Below are positions 32,553-41,404 of a DNA stretch of 64,000 bases, piece after piece. The translations under genes and the position numbers were made by a program. The stretch lies in the NCBI GenBank assembly GCA_965199555.1, contig CBDASJ010000017.1, positions 62,001-126,000 of the forward strand, given 5' to 3'. The notes beneath the pieces are model-generated. The model was not told where the DNA came from, searched no databases, and saw only the letters and a program-made list of their open reading frames with translations. Position 1 is the stretch's first letter. Each line of letters starts with the position of its first letter. The DNA comes from LMUY01 sp965199555 (GTDB lineage: Bacteria > Pseudomonadota > Alphaproteobacteria > Acetobacterales > Acetobacteraceae).

Positions 32553-33386
32553 TTGGCCGACCAAAAGATCGCCGTCATCACGGGTGCGACCGCCGGGCTG
32601 GGCCGATGGGTGGCGTTCGGTCTGGCGCGGGCGGGCTACCACACGGTGATGGTCGCCCGCGACGCCGGCCGCGGGGAGGCGACGCGGCAATGGATCGCGG
32701 AACACGCCCGCGGCGCCGTGACCGAGCTGGTGATCGCCGACCTGTCGTCGCTGCGGCAAACGCGGGAAGCGGGGGAGGCGATCGCCGCCGCCCATCCCCG
32801 CATCGACGTGCTGGTGAACAACGCCGGGCTGATCACGCGGCGTCGGCGGGTCACGGCGGAGGGCCACGAGATGATCCTGGCCGTGAACCACCTGGCGCCG
32901 TTCGTGCTCACCGCCGCGCTGGAGCCGGCGTTGCGTGCCGGCGCCCCGTCCCGCGTGGTGAATGTCGGCTCCACCGCGTCCGACCGCGCCAGCCTGCACG
33001 TGGCGGACCTGGAGGGCGCGCGCGCCTGGAACCCGCTGTCTGCCTATGGCCGGTCCAAGCTGGCGCTGATGATGGCGACGTTCGAGCGGGCGCGCCGGCT
33101 GCAAGGCACCGGCGTCGCGGTCAACGTGGTTCACCCCGGCGTGGTGGCGACGGACCTCGCCCAGATGCCCGGCCCGATCGGCTGGGGCTGGTCCGTGATG
33201 AGGCCCTTCATGATCACGCCGGAACGCGGTGCGGTGACGCCGCTGCACCTGGCGCTGTCGCCCCTGGTGGAGGGCGAAACCGGCAAATACTGGAAGCGCA
33301 GCCGCCCGGCGCGGCCGAACCGGCAAACGCGGGACACCGCGCTGGTCCGGCAGTTGTGGCAGGAGACGGAGCGGCTGGTCGGTTGA
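32553..33386 (+). CDS. Short-chain dehydrogenase/reductase (retinol dehydrogenase-like)
   Basis: A 277-residue NAD(P)-dependent oxidoreductase. The cofactor motif TGATAGLGRWVAFGLA lies at residues 10-25, LVNNAGLITRR at about 87, the active-site serine in VGSTASDR and the YGRSK catalytic pair near residue 168. PGVVATDL follows. The long C-terminal tail and substrate loop match the WW-oxidoreductase/retinol dehydrogenase branch. The start is a TTG with GGAG nine bases upstream. The substrate is unknown. Confidence 0.88.
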   Translation: MADQKIAVITGATAGLGRWVAFGLARAGYHTVMVARDAGRGEATRQWIAEHARGAVTELVIADLSSLRQTREAGEAIAAAHPRIDVLVNNAGLITRRRRVTAEGHEMILAVNHLAPFVLTAALEPALRAGAPSRVVNVGSTASDRASLHVADLEGARAWNPLSAYGRSKLALMMATFERARRLQGTGVAVNVVHPGVVATDLAQMPGPIGWGWSVMRPFMITPERGAVTPLHLALSPLVEGETGKYWKRSRPARPNRQTRDTALVRQLWQETERLVG

Positions 33387-33438
33387 CGGCGCCCGCCAAG
33401 CTGCCGAGATAACGCCCATTCACGCCGGAGCCAGCACC

Positions 33439-34434
33439 ATGACTTTGCCGCAGACCATGCAATTCATCGAGGTGGCGCAGCCCGGCGGTCCCGAAGCGAT
33501 GCAGCTCGCCAGCGGGCCGGTACCGCAGCCGGGTGAAGGGGAGGTGCTGGTGCACGTGGCCGCCGCCGGGGTGAACCGCCCGGACGTGCAGCAACGCAAG
33601 GGCGCCTACCCGCCGCCGCCCGGTGCCAGCCCGCATCTCGGGCTGGAGGTCGCCGGCGAGGTTGCGGCGGTCGGCCCCGGCGTGACGATGGCGGTGGGCG
33701 AGAAGGTGTGCGGCCTGGCCAATGGCGGCGGCTATGCCGAGTACTGCAGCATCCCCGCCAGCCAGTGCCTGCCCTGGCCGAAAGGCTACGACGCCGTGCG
33801 TGCCGCGGCCTTGCCGGAAACCTTCTTCACCGTATGGGCCAACCTGTTCGACATCGGCCGGCTGTCGGCCGGCGAGTCGGTGCTGATCCATGGCGGCAGC
33901 AGCGGCATCGGCACCACGGCGATCCAGCTCGCCAAGGCGTTCGGCGCCCGGGTCTACGTCACGGCCGGTTCGCAGGAGAAATGCGACGCCTGCCTGAAGC
34001 TCGGCGCCGATGCCGCGATCAACTACAAGGCAACGGATTTCGCCGAAAGCATAAAGCAGTTCACCAACGGCGCCGGCGTGGACGTGGTGCTCGACATGGT
34101 GGGCGGGCCATACGCGCAAAAGAACCTGCGCTGCCTGGCGATGGACGGAAGGCTGGTGCTGATCGCCTTCCTGGGTGGCCCGAAGGTCGAGCAGTTCGAT
34201 CTGACCACGGTGATGACCCGGCGGCTGACGGTAACCGGCTCCACCATGCGGCCCCGCACCGCGGCGCAGAAGGCGGCGATCGCGCAGTCGCTGCTGGCGA
34301 AGGTGTGGCCGAAGCTGGAAGACGACAGCGTCGCCCCGGTCATCCACACGGTGTTCCCCTTGGCCGAGGTGGCGGAGGCGCACCGCCTGATGGAAAGCAG
34401 CGAGCATGTCGGCAAGATCATGCTGACCGTTTAA
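33439..34434 (+). CDS. NAD(P)H quinone oxidoreductase (PIG3/zinc-independent MDR family)
   Basis: A 331-residue medium-chain reductase: an N-terminal GroES-like domain (VHVAAAGVNRPDVQQRKGAYPPPPG, then HLGLEVAGEV) and a Rossmann domain with LIHGGSSGIGTTAIQLAK near residue 152. It lacks the cysteine ligands of zinc alcohol dehydrogenases and keeps the DVVLDMVGGPYAQKNL segment of the p53-induced-gene-3-like quinone reductases. It probably reduces quinones, protecting against redox cycling. It follows the SDR gene by 52 bases in the same direction. Confidence 0.92.
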   Translation: MTLPQTMQFIEVAQPGGPEAMQLASGPVPQPGEGEVLVHVAAAGVNRPDVQQRKGAYPPPPGASPHLGLEVAGEVAAVGPGVTMAVGEKVCGLANGGGYAEYCSIPASQCLPWPKGYDAVRAAALPETFFTVWANLFDIGRLSAGESVLIHGGSSGIGTTAIQLAKAFGARVYVTAGSQEKCDACLKLGADAAINYKATDFAESIKQFTNGAGVDVVLDMVGGPYAQKNLRCLAMDGRLVLIAFLGGPKVEQFDLTTVMTRRLTVTGSTMRPRTAAQKAAIAQSLLAKVWPKLEDDSVAPVIHTVFPLAEVAEAHRLMESSEHVGKIMLTV

Positions 34435-34466
34435 CCGGATGCTCAAATACGCGGATCGCTCCGTCC

Positions 34467-34573
34467 GCAGGGCTCTGCCCTGCACCCGAAAGGGGATAGT
34501 CATCCCCTTTACCCCTGTCATGCAGGTGTCCAGAGGACGACTGTCCTCTGGTGGGGTTCGGGGCAACGCCCCG
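34467..34573. repeat. Cluster of four hairpins between quinone reductase and hydrolase genes
   Basis: Four perfect inverted repeats follow one another: GCAGGG/CCCTGC at 34467-34483, AAAGGGGA/TCCCCTTT at 34489-34510, CCAGAGGAC/GTCCTCTGG at 34530-34551 and CGGGGC/GCCCCG at 34559-34573. The layout resembles the dispersed intergenic repeats of some Acetobacteraceae. It may act as a transcript stabiliser or weak terminator after the quinone reductase gene. No U-tract follows, so it is not a classical terminator. Confidence 0.7.
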
Positions 34574-34610
34574 GAATCCGTTACCCACACCTCCTCGGCT
34601 AGCTAAGGCG

Positions 34611-35354
34611 ATGCGCCTCGCGATCCGCGACGCCGGGCAGGGCAGCCCGGTCGTCCTGTTGCACGGCCTGTTCGGCTCCGCCCGCAATTTGGGCGGCTTG
34701 GCACGGGCCTTGGCACCGGCGCACCGCGTGGTGTCCATGGATTTGCGCAACCACGGGGACAGCCCGCACGCGGCCGGCATGGGCTACGACACCATGGCGG
34801 AGGACGTGGCGGACACCATGCAGGCGGCCGGCCTGGAGCGTGCTGCCATCCTCGGCCACTCGATGGGCGGCAAGGTGGCGATGCGGCTGGCGCTGTCGGC
34901 GCCGCAGCGTGTGAGTCGGCTGGTGGTGGCGGATATCGCGCCGGTCGCCTACCCCTCGCATTTCGGCGGCTTCGCCCGCGCCATGGCAGCCATGCCGGCC
35001 ACCCTGTCGCGTTCGGCGGCGGATGCGATGTTGGCGCCGGACGTGCCGGACCCGGCGATCCGCTCCTTCCTGCTGCATAATTTCCGCCCCGGCGAAGGCT
35101 GGCGGATCGGGCTGGCGGAGATCGTCGCCGCCTTGCCGCGGATCGAGAACTGGGACGCGTTGGGCGAGCGCTATGACGGGCCAACCCTGTTCGTCACCGG
35201 CGCGCAGTCGGACTACGTGACGCCGGAGCACCGCCCGGCGATCCTGCGGCTGTTTCCCACCGCAAAGTTCGTCGCGATCGAGGGGGCGGGCCATTGGCTG
35301 CATGCCGAGCAGCCCGCCGCCTTCAATGCCGCGGTGGCAGCATTCCTGGCGTAG
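34611..35354 (+). CDS. Alpha/beta fold hydrolase (YbfF-like esterase)
   Basis: A 247-residue soluble hydrolase. It shows PVVLLHGLFGSARNLGGLA (oxyanion loop), DLRNHGDSPH, the nucleophile elbow GHSMGGKVAM (Ser near residue 84), an acid residue in TGAQSDYVTPEH and the catalytic His in GAGHWLHAEQP. The whole pattern fits YbfF-type esterases acting on acyl-CoA or short esters. The start at 34611 is preferred to an upstream in-frame site within the hairpin cluster. Confidence 0.9.
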   Translation: MRLAIRDAGQGSPVVLLHGLFGSARNLGGLARALAPAHRVVSMDLRNHGDSPHAAGMGYDTMAEDVADTMQAAGLERAAILGHSMGGKVAMRLALSAPQRVSRLVVADIAPVAYPSHFGGFARAMAAMPATLSRSAADAMLAPDVPDPAIRSFLLHNFRPGEGWRIGLAEIVAALPRIENWDALGERYDGPTLFVTGAQSDYVTPEHRPAILRLFPTAKFVAIEGAGHWLHAEQPAAFNAAVAAFLA

Positions 35355-35358
35355 CGGC

Positions 35359-36606
35359 CTACACCCACTCGCCCCGCCGCATCACCGGCTCACTGCTACC
35401 GTCCATCCGCATCCCATCGACGTCGATCTCGCCGGAGCCGATCATCCAGTCGATGTGGATCAGGCTGGTGTTGGCGCCGCGCTGGGTCAGCTCCGCCTCG
35501 CTGGCGGTGGAGCCGCCTTCCAGGCAGGTGCGATAGGCCTGGCCGATGGCGATGTGGCTGGCGGCGTTCTCGTCATACAGCGTGTTGAAGAACAGCAGGC
35601 CGCTCGCGGAGATGGGCGAGGAGTTCGGCACCAGCGCCACCTCGCCCAGTCGGCGGGCGCCGTCATCCGTGTCCAGCACCTTGTGCAGCACGGTTTGTCC
35701 GCTGCTGGCCGTCGCGTCCACGATGCGCCCGGCCTCGAACCGCACGGCGATGTCCTGGATCAGCGTGCCGCCATAGGATAGCGGCTTGGTGCTGCGAACC
35801 TGCCCGTCCACCCGGGCACGGTGCGGCGTGGTGAACACCTCCTCGCTGGGGATGTTCGGATTGCACACCACGCCGTTCTTCGCCCGCTCCGCCCCGCCAA
35901 GCCAAAGGTGGCCTTCCGACAGCCCGACGCGCAGGTCGGTGCCCGGGCCGCGGAAATGCAGCGCGTCGTAGCGCCGGGCGTTCAACTGGGTGGTGCGCGC
36001 GTGCAGGGTGGCGTTGTGGGCGGCCCAGGCGGCGACCGGGTCGGCCTGGTCGATGCGGGAGGCGGCAAAGATCGCGTCCCATAGCTTCGCCACGGCCGCG
36101 TCGGGCGGCAGGTCCGGGAACATCAGCGCCGCCCAGGCTGGCGTCGCGTACGACACGATGCTCCAATTGGTGTCGAAATTGGTGATCAGCTCCAGCGCCG
36201 GGCGATACGCGACGGAGCGGGCGCGGTTGGCGCGGGCCACCCGGTCGGGATCCTGCCCGGCCAGCAAGGCCGGGTTGTCGCCGCCGATCGCCAGCCGTGC
36301 CGCACCGTTGCGGTAGGCGTTGGCCATGCCCTCGTACATCCAGGCCGGCGCGTAATCGAACGCCGCGTCCGGCGCGTGCTGATAGCGTGCAAGCGTCGCC
36401 TGCTCGTCGGACAGCAGGGTGGTCACCAGGCTGGCGCCCGCCTTGTAGGCGTGTTCGGTAATGCGGCGCACCAACGGCACCGCGTCCAGCGGCGCGGTCA
36501 GCACCACTTCCTGGCCCGGCTGCAACCCGAGCCCGACCTGCACGGCGACCTTGCCCAGCAAGTCCAGACGGGAGTCCAGCGTCATCGAGGCGGGCAGGGC
36601 GTCCAT
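35359..36606 (-). CDS. M29-family aminopeptidase
   Basis: A 415-residue metallopeptidase of the AmpS/PepS/thermophilic type. Recognisable blocks are GLQPGQEVVLTAPLDAVPLVR near residue 30, LPPDAAVAKLWDAIF, the metal-ligand regions NIPSEEVFTTPHRARVDGQV and ASGLLFFNTLYDENAASHIAIGQAY, and the C-terminal IHIDWMIGSGEIDVDG. It removes N-terminal residues from peptides in the cytoplasm using two metal ions. GGAGG lies 7 bases before the ATG at 36606. Confidence 0.93.
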   Translation of the reverse strand: MDALPASMTLDSRLDLLGKVAVQVGLGLQPGQEVVLTAPLDAVPLVRRITEHAYKAGASLVTTLLSDEQATLARYQHAPDAAFDYAPAWMYEGMANAYRNGAARLAIGGDNPALLAGQDPDRVARANRARSVAYRPALELITNFDTNWSIVSYATPAWAALMFPDLPPDAAVAKLWDAIFAASRIDQADPVAAWAAHNATLHARTTQLNARRYDALHFRGPGTDLRVGLSEGHLWLGGAERAKNGVVCNPNIPSEEVFTTPHRARVDGQVRSTKPLSYGGTLIQDIAVRFEAGRIVDATASSGQTVLHKVLDTDDGARRLGEVALVPNSSPISASGLLFFNTLYDENAASHIAIGQAYRTCLEGGSTASEAELTQRGANTSLIHIDWMIGSGEIDVDGMRMDGSSEPVMRRGEWV

Positions 36607-36720
36607 TCGTGGTCCTCCGGGTTGTTCGGCGTTCGCGGTGCCACATACCACATCTTCGGCTTGCGGCGCGGCCGTGCGGCTGGGATAGCTGCGGCCGGAA
36701 ACCCTGCCGGGAGTTGTCGC

Positions 36721-36876
36721 TTGGTCCGCATCGCCGCCGTGATCGCCATACTCCTGCTCGCCGGGTGCAGCGCCGCCGATTTCAACCGGCCCGGACGGGT
36801 GCCGGATTACCACCACCCGTTCGTATCGGGGCCGGCCAATTCCGGATACGAGCCGCCCAACAGCCTGCCGCCGTGA
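36721..36876 (+). CDS. 51-residue putative lipoprotein
   Basis: A short frame too small for routine gene finders. It starts with TTG at 36721, with GGGAG seven bases upstream. The N-terminus VRIAAVIAILLLAGCSAADF is a lipoprotein signal with a clean LLAGC lipobox, followed by a proline-rich tail (NRPGRVPDYHHPFVSG). It is probably an outer-membrane small lipoprotein of unknown role. It stands between two minus-strand genes. Confidence 0.55.
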   Translation: MVRIAAVIAILLLAGCSAADFNRPGRVPDYHHPFVSGPANSGYEPPNSLPP

Positions 36877-36887
36877 CGCGCGCCAGG

Positions 36888-37376
36888 CTACCCGCCGGCT
36901 GAAAGGATCAAGGGCAGCGTCAGCCCGGCGATCAGCCCGAGCTGCGGCGCGTCCGCTTGGCTGAAGCGGTCGCCGGCGGCGGAGATGCTGAGGCTGGCGA
37001 TGCAGCGCCCGCCAAACATCACCGGCACGTTCACCATGCCGCCGACCCCAAGGCTGAAGATCAGCGCGTGGTCGAAGAAGGTGCGCTCGATATCGGCGGC
37101 GTTGTGGCAGATGTAGAGCTCGCCTTCATCCAGCGTCTTCTTGCCCCAATGCGTGTCCTTCTTCTGCTTGCGGCCGCCGACCGGGTAGGCTTCGGTGTTG
37201 CTGGAAAACAGCCGCTCGACCTCCGCGGTGGCGTGGAGGTGGTTGAGCGCGGTGAATAGCCGGCGGTCGTACAGCCGCACCGTCAAGGCGTCGATCGCCA
37301 CCCACGCGGCGTCGCGATCCGGCCCCGCGGTCAGCCGCATGATGTGGGCCATGTCATCCATGGTGATGTCAGGCAT
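36888..37376 (-). CDS. GAF-domain protein at the end of the liv operon
   Basis: A 162-residue protein consisting almost entirely of a GAF-type sensor domain: LTVRLYDRRLFTALNHLH, EVERLFSSNTEAYPVGGRKQKK, then LGVGGMVNVPVMFGGRCIASLSI. GAF domains bind small ligands. No output domain is attached. The ATG overlaps the livM stop by 8 bases, so it is translated with the transporter, and it could report or bind the imported substrate. GGGAG precedes the start at 37376. Confidence 0.82.
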   Translation of the reverse strand: MPDITMDDMAHIMRLTAGPDRDAAWVAIDALTVRLYDRRLFTALNHLHATAEVERLFSSNTEAYPVGGRKQKKDTHWGKKTLDEGELYICHNAADIERTFFDHALIFSLGVGGMVNVPVMFGGRCIASLSISAAGDRFSQADAPQLGLIAGLTLPLILSAGG

Positions 37377-38307
37377 AGTCTGTCTCCCGAGGAAGTTGGT
37401 GTTTGCTTCGCAGCACCGGGTGGTCACGTGCTTCCGGCACCAGGCCGCGGGTGCGGAAGCGCAGCACGACCAGCAGCGATGCGGTGACCAGGAATTGCTG
37501 CAAGGCCGCGCCCTGCACCGGGCCGAGCCCGGGGATCAGCGGCGTGATGAAGCGGGTGCCTTCCAGGAACAGCACGATCACCACGCCGCCCAGCACCGCG
37601 CCGCGGTTGTTGCCGACGCCGCCCGACAGCAGGGCCATCTTGATGTAGAGGGTGAGCAGCGGAACGAAGATGTCCGGCACCACGAACGAGGTGTAATGCG
37701 CGTACAGCGCGCCGGCGAGGCCGATGGCGGTGCAGCCGATGCCGAAAGCCAGAACCTTGAAGGCGAGCACCGGCTTGCCGGCGACCGCCGCCACCTGGTC
37801 GTCGTCCCGGATGGCGCGCAACACCCGGCCGAACGGCGAGTAACTCAGCCGCTGCATGACGAAATAGGCGGCCAGCACGATGGCGACCACGAGCGCTAGG
37901 TAGGCCAGGTTGAACTCGGACGGCGTTAAGGCGCTGCGCCACGGCCCGGGAATGCCGGAGATGCCGTCCGTCCCGTTGGTCAGCCACGTCTCGTTGCTGG
38001 CGGCCACCCGCAGCGACTCGGCAAATCCGAGCGTGACGATGGCCAGGTAGTCGCCGCGCAGCCGCGCCGTGACCAGCGCCACCAGCGCGCCGGCGAGCCC
38101 GCCCGCCACCGCGCCGGCCGCCATGCCGACGCCGATCGCCACGCCCAGCTTCGTGGTCAGCAGGGCGGAGGTATAGGCGCCCACGGCAAAGAACCCGACC
38201 AGGCCGAGGTTCACCAGCCCGGCCATGCCCCAGATCACGTTCAGCCCCAGCGCCATCAGCGCATACAGCCCCGCGGTCACGGCCAGGGCGACGACGTAGT
38301 TCACCAT
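37369..38307 (-). CDS. livM: Branched-chain amino acid-type ABC permease LivM
   Basis: A 312-residue inner-membrane permease with about eight or more hydrophobic helices. It shows GLNVIWGMAGLVNLGLVGFFAVGAYTSA near the N-terminus and the EAA-like cytoplasmic loop SPFGRVLRAIRDDDQVAAVAGKP typical of LivM. It forms the channel with LivH. Start is three bases after the livH stop. Substrate may be branched-chain amino acids, amides or urea-like compounds. Confidence 0.93.
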   Translation of the reverse strand: MVNYVVALAVTAGLYALMALGLNVIWGMAGLVNLGLVGFFAVGAYTSALLTTKLGVAIGVGMAAGAVAGGLAGALVALVTARLRGDYLAIVTLGFAESLRVAASNETWLTNGTDGISGIPGPWRSALTPSEFNLAYLALVVAIVLAAYFVMQRLSYSPFGRVLRAIRDDDQVAAVAGKPVLAFKVLAFGIGCTAIGLAGALYAHYTSFVVPDIFVPLLTLYIKMALLSGGVGNNRGAVLGGVVIVLFLEGTRFITPLIPGLGPVQGAALQQFLVTASLLVVLRFRTRGLVPEARDHPVLRSKHQLPRETDYA

Positions 38308-38310
38308 CGC

Positions 38311-39177
38311 CTAATACGCCCGCTGCCCGAGCAGGCCGGACGGCCGCACCACCAGCACCAGTAGGATCGCCAGGAAGCCGATGACGCTGCGGTAGTTCGG
38401 CGTCAGCACCAGCAAGCAAAGCTCCTCACCGACCGACACGACCAGCGCGCCGAGCACGGCGCCGGGAATGCTGCCCAACCCGCCCACCACGGCAGCGGCG
38501 AACACCGACAGGATCACGCGAAACCCGGTGAGCGGGTCGATGGTGGTGTCGAGCCCGATCAGCATGCCGCCCAGCCCGGCCAGCCCCATGCCGACGAACG
38601 ACACGATGCGCGCCACCCGCGCGGCGTCCACGCCCTTGATGCGGGCCAGCGCCGGGTTGTCCGCCACCGCCCGCATCGCCTTGCCGGCGCGGGTGAAGGC
38701 GAGAAAGGCGAACACCGCCACCATCACGACCAGGGCGATCCCCATGTTCTCGACCTGCTGCGGCCCGACATGCAGCCCGGCGAAGCGCCAATCGCGGGTG
38801 ACCGGCAGGTCGTATTCCCGCAGGTCGTTGCCGAACGCCATGCGCAGCAGGTTTTCCAGCGCGATGGTCAGCGCGATGGAGCCGATGGCGGTGGTCACGA
38901 ACCCGGCGGCGCGGAACGGGCGCAGCACCAGCTCGTCGCTCGCCACGCCCACCAGGCCGGCGAGCAGGAAGGCCAGCCCTAAGGACGGCACGACGGACAA
39001 TCCGAACACGACGTTGCCGACCCACCCGGCGAACGCCCCCACCGTCGCGTGGGACGCGAGGGCGAAGTTGGGGAAGCGCAGCACCGCGTAGATCGCGCTC
39101 AGCCCGATGGCGGGAACGGCCAGGATGGTCCCCGCCATCAGCCCGTTGATCACCAGTTGGGCGACATCCGTCAGCAA
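38311..39177 (-). CDS. livH: Branched-chain amino acid-type ABC permease LivH
   Basis: A 288-residue permease: N-terminal INGLMAGTILAVPAIGLSAIYAVLRFPNFA (residues 10-38), several membrane helices, the cytoplasmic loop TRAGKAMRAVADNPALARIKGVDAARVARIV (the LivH EAA-like motif) and a C-terminal VRPSGLLGQRAY. It pairs with LivM. The ATG immediately precedes the livJ stop, with no gap. Confidence 0.93.
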   Translation of the reverse strand: MLTDVAQLVINGLMAGTILAVPAIGLSAIYAVLRFPNFALASHATVGAFAGWVGNVVFGLSVVPSLGLAFLLAGLVGVASDELVLRPFRAAGFVTTAIGSIALTIALENLLRMAFGNDLREYDLPVTRDWRFAGLHVGPQQVENMGIALVVMVAVFAFLAFTRAGKAMRAVADNPALARIKGVDAARVARIVSFVGMGLAGLGGMLIGLDTTIDPLTGFRVILSVFAAAVVGGLGSIPGAVLGALVVSVGEELCLLVLTPNYRSVIGFLAILLVLVVRPSGLLGQRAY

Positions 39178-40383
39178 TCAGGCGACCTTCACGAAGCTCA
39201 GCGCGCCGTTCTTCACCAGCAGGTAGCGGAACTTGCAGTCCTGGATATCGCCGATATCGGTGAAGTCGCACGGGCCGCTGGCGCCCTCGTAGTTCACCTC
39301 GCCGCCCTTTGCCAGGATCGCCAGCCCGTCCACGGCGCTGTAGACCTTGGTGCCGTCGCCCTGCGCCACCCGGCGCACCGTGTCGCGGATCGCCGTGCCG
39401 GTCGCCGCCTTCGCCCGCGCGACCGACAGGCCCACCAGGCTCATCCAATCGACCGCCTGGGTCTCGTACCCGTCCGGGTTCGGCACGCCCAGCAGCTTCA
39501 CCGCGCCGGCATAGGCCGGGGAGTCGATGTCGGCGGAGGGCTGCACGGTGTAGGTTCCTTCCGTGACGTCCTTCGGCAGCGCTTCCACCGACTTGCCGGT
39601 CAGCGCGTAGGATTGGGTGAAGCGCGGACCGTCATAGCCGGCGCGGAACAGATCCCGCAGCAGCACCGCCACGTCGGGCGTGTAGCCGTTCAGGTAGATC
39701 ATGTCCGGCTTGTCGCGCAGCACCTGGTCGACCTCGGAGCGGTAGCTGGTCTTGTCCTTTTCGTAGATCAACCCGGCCACGAGTTGGGAGCCGTGCTGCG
39801 CCAACACCTCCTTCACCCGGTCCTGCGTCGGCACGGCGAAGGGCGACTGGATGGACATGATCGCCACCCGCTTGGCGCCGGTGGCGGCGATGAACTCCGC
39901 ATGCTTGGCGCCTTGCAGGTAGTTGTTGGGCTGGGTGCGGATCAGGTAGCCCCCGTGCGGCAGCCGGGTGATGGTGTCGGCGCCGGAGGTGGTGGTGAGG
40001 AAGGTCTTGCTTTCCCAGCAGACCGGCGCCACTGCGGTGGTCACGGCCGAGGCCCAGGTGCCCATGATCGCCGGCACCTTGTCCACGTCCACCAGCTTGC
40101 GCGCCGCGCGCACGGCGGCTTCCGGGTTGGTTTGGTCGTCCTCCACGGCGAAGGCCACCTTGCGGCCGAGCAAGCCACCCGCGGCGTTGATCTGCTCGGC
40201 CACCGCCTGCATCGCCTTCAGCATGCGCGGCCCGTCGAAGCCGCCCGCACCGGTCAAGGGCGTCAGCACGCCAAGCGTCAGCGGCGCTTCCTGCGCACGC
40301 AGCAGGGCGGGTGCCGCCAAAGCTGCGGCCGAACCGGCCAGTATGCTGCGCCGGGTGGGGTAACGTCGCGGTGCCTCGATCAA
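39178..40383 (-). CDS. livJ: Periplasmic substrate-binding protein of the LIV importer
   Basis: A 401-residue type-1 periplasmic binding protein. The N-terminus PTRRSILAGSAAALAAPALLRAQ has a twin-arginine-like signal. The mature domain shows LTLGVLTPLTGAGGFDGPRMLKAMQ, KLVDVDKVPAIMGTWASAVT and PDGYETQAVDWMSLVG. The start is taken as TTG at 40383 because AGGAGG lies 4 bases upstream; longer starts at 40419 or beyond add non-signal sequence. It binds an amino acid or similar ligand and delivers it to LivHM. Confidence 0.9.
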   Translation of the reverse strand: MIEAPRRYPTRRSILAGSAAALAAPALLRAQEAPLTLGVLTPLTGAGGFDGPRMLKAMQAVAEQINAAGGLLGRKVAFAVEDDQTNPEAAVRAARKLVDVDKVPAIMGTWASAVTTAVAPVCWESKTFLTTTSGADTITRLPHGGYLIRTQPNNYLQGAKHAEFIAATGAKRVAIMSIQSPFAVPTQDRVKEVLAQHGSQLVAGLIYEKDKTSYRSEVDQVLRDKPDMIYLNGYTPDVAVLLRDLFRAGYDGPRFTQSYALTGKSVEALPKDVTEGTYTVQPSADIDSPAYAGAVKLLGVPNPDGYETQAVDWMSLVGLSVARAKAATGTAIRDTVRRVAQGDGTKVYSAVDGLAILAKGGEVNYEGASGPCDFTDIGDIQDCKFRYLLVKNGALSFVKVA

Positions 40384-40437
40384 ATCGACCTCCTGTTGCG
40401 GCTGCTCAATCTTGAACATCTTCCAGCCCGCTTTAAC

Positions 40438-40626
40438 ATGCAGGCCATGATGGAAAAGCGGGCTGCTGCCGGAAGAGTCCTCCCCGGCGGCTTGGAGCAG
40501 GCGAAATCGGGGAAGCGCGGCGCCACCGCCGCGGACCTGAACAAGCTTTTCCATGGCATGGATGCCAAGCTGCAACGGATCGAACGGCTGATCGCGAAGA
40601 CGGAGCGGACGCTGGCGCGAAAATAA
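40438..40626 (+). CDS. Possible small coiled-coil protein
   Basis: In the 313-base gap between livF and livJ a 62-residue frame reads MQAMMEKRAAAGRVLPGG and ends with a basic helix (LNKLFHGMDAKLQRIERLIAKTERTLARK, residues 34-62). The C-terminal part has coiled-coil-like heptads. There is no ribosome binding site, and it is divergent from livJ. It is a weak candidate; the rest of the gap shows no feature. Confidence 0.38.
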   Translation: MQAMMEKRAAAGRVLPGGLEQAKSGKRGATAADLNKLFHGMDAKLQRIERLIAKTERTLARK

Positions 40627-40696
40627 GCGTCTGCGCGGATGCCGTCTTCAGGCGAGGTAGACGGATCAAGAGTGATCCCTGATCCAGCGTAAGCGG

Positions 40697-41404
40697 CTAC
40701 CCACCGAGAAAAATCCGCCTGATCTCCGGGTCCGCTGCCAGCGTGCTTGCCGCCCCGGTGACGGCGGTACGGCCGTCCACCAGCACGTAGGCGCGGTCGG
40801 CGATGGCCAGCGCCTCGTTCGCGTTCTGCTCCACCAGCGCCACCGCGAGGCCGTCCTGGTTGATCGCCTGTATCTGCGCGAACAGCTCCCCCGCCGCCTT
40901 GGGTGACAGCCCGGCCGACGGCTCGTCCAGCAACAGCAGCACCGGCGCCACCATCAGCGCCATGCCCATCGCCAGCAACTGCCGCTCCCCACCGGACAGG
41001 GTGCGCGCCGCCTGCTTGCGCTTGCGGCCCAGCACCGGAAAGCGCTGCATCGCCGCGTCCATGCGGCGGGGCACCTGCTTCGGGTCGACATAGCCGCCCA
41101 TTTCCAGGTTTTCCCGCACCGTCATGGTGGGGAACACGTTGTGCTCCTGCGGGACGTAGGCGATGCCGCGCCGCGCCAGCTCCGGCGGCGGCAAGCCGGC
41201 GACCGGCCGGTCCAGCAGCGTGATGGCGCCGGCGGACGGCACCAGCAGCCCGGCGATGGATTTCAGCAGCGTGGACTTGCCGGCCCCGTTTGGTCCGACG
41301 ATGCAAACGATCTCCCCGGGCGCCACGGCGAAATCGAGGCCCTTCAGGATGTGGTCAGCCGCCGAATAGCCGGCGACGACGCCCTGCACGGTCAGGAGGC
41401 CCAA
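40697..41404 (-). CDS. livF: LIV-type ABC ATPase LivF
   Basis: A 235-residue ATPase. Walker A is GPNGAGKST near residue 37, the signature is LSGGERQLLAMGMAL, and Walker B is LLLLDEPSAGLSPK, followed by the switch histidine-like VALVEQNANEAL typical of LivF. It energises uptake with LivG. The start is a TTG at 41404 that overlaps the livG end by 13 bases, giving LGLLTVQGVVAGYS as in relatives. Confidence 0.93.
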   Translation of the reverse strand: MGLLTVQGVVAGYSAADHILKGLDFAVAPGEIVCIVGPNGAGKSTLLKSIAGLLVPSAGAITLLDRPVAGLPPPELARRGIAYVPQEHNVFPTMTVRENLEMGGYVDPKQVPRRMDAAMQRFPVLGRKRKQAARTLSGGERQLLAMGMALMVAPVLLLLDEPSAGLSPKAAGELFAQIQAINQDGLAVALVEQNANEALAIADRAYVLVDGRTAVTGAASTLAADPEIRRIFLGG

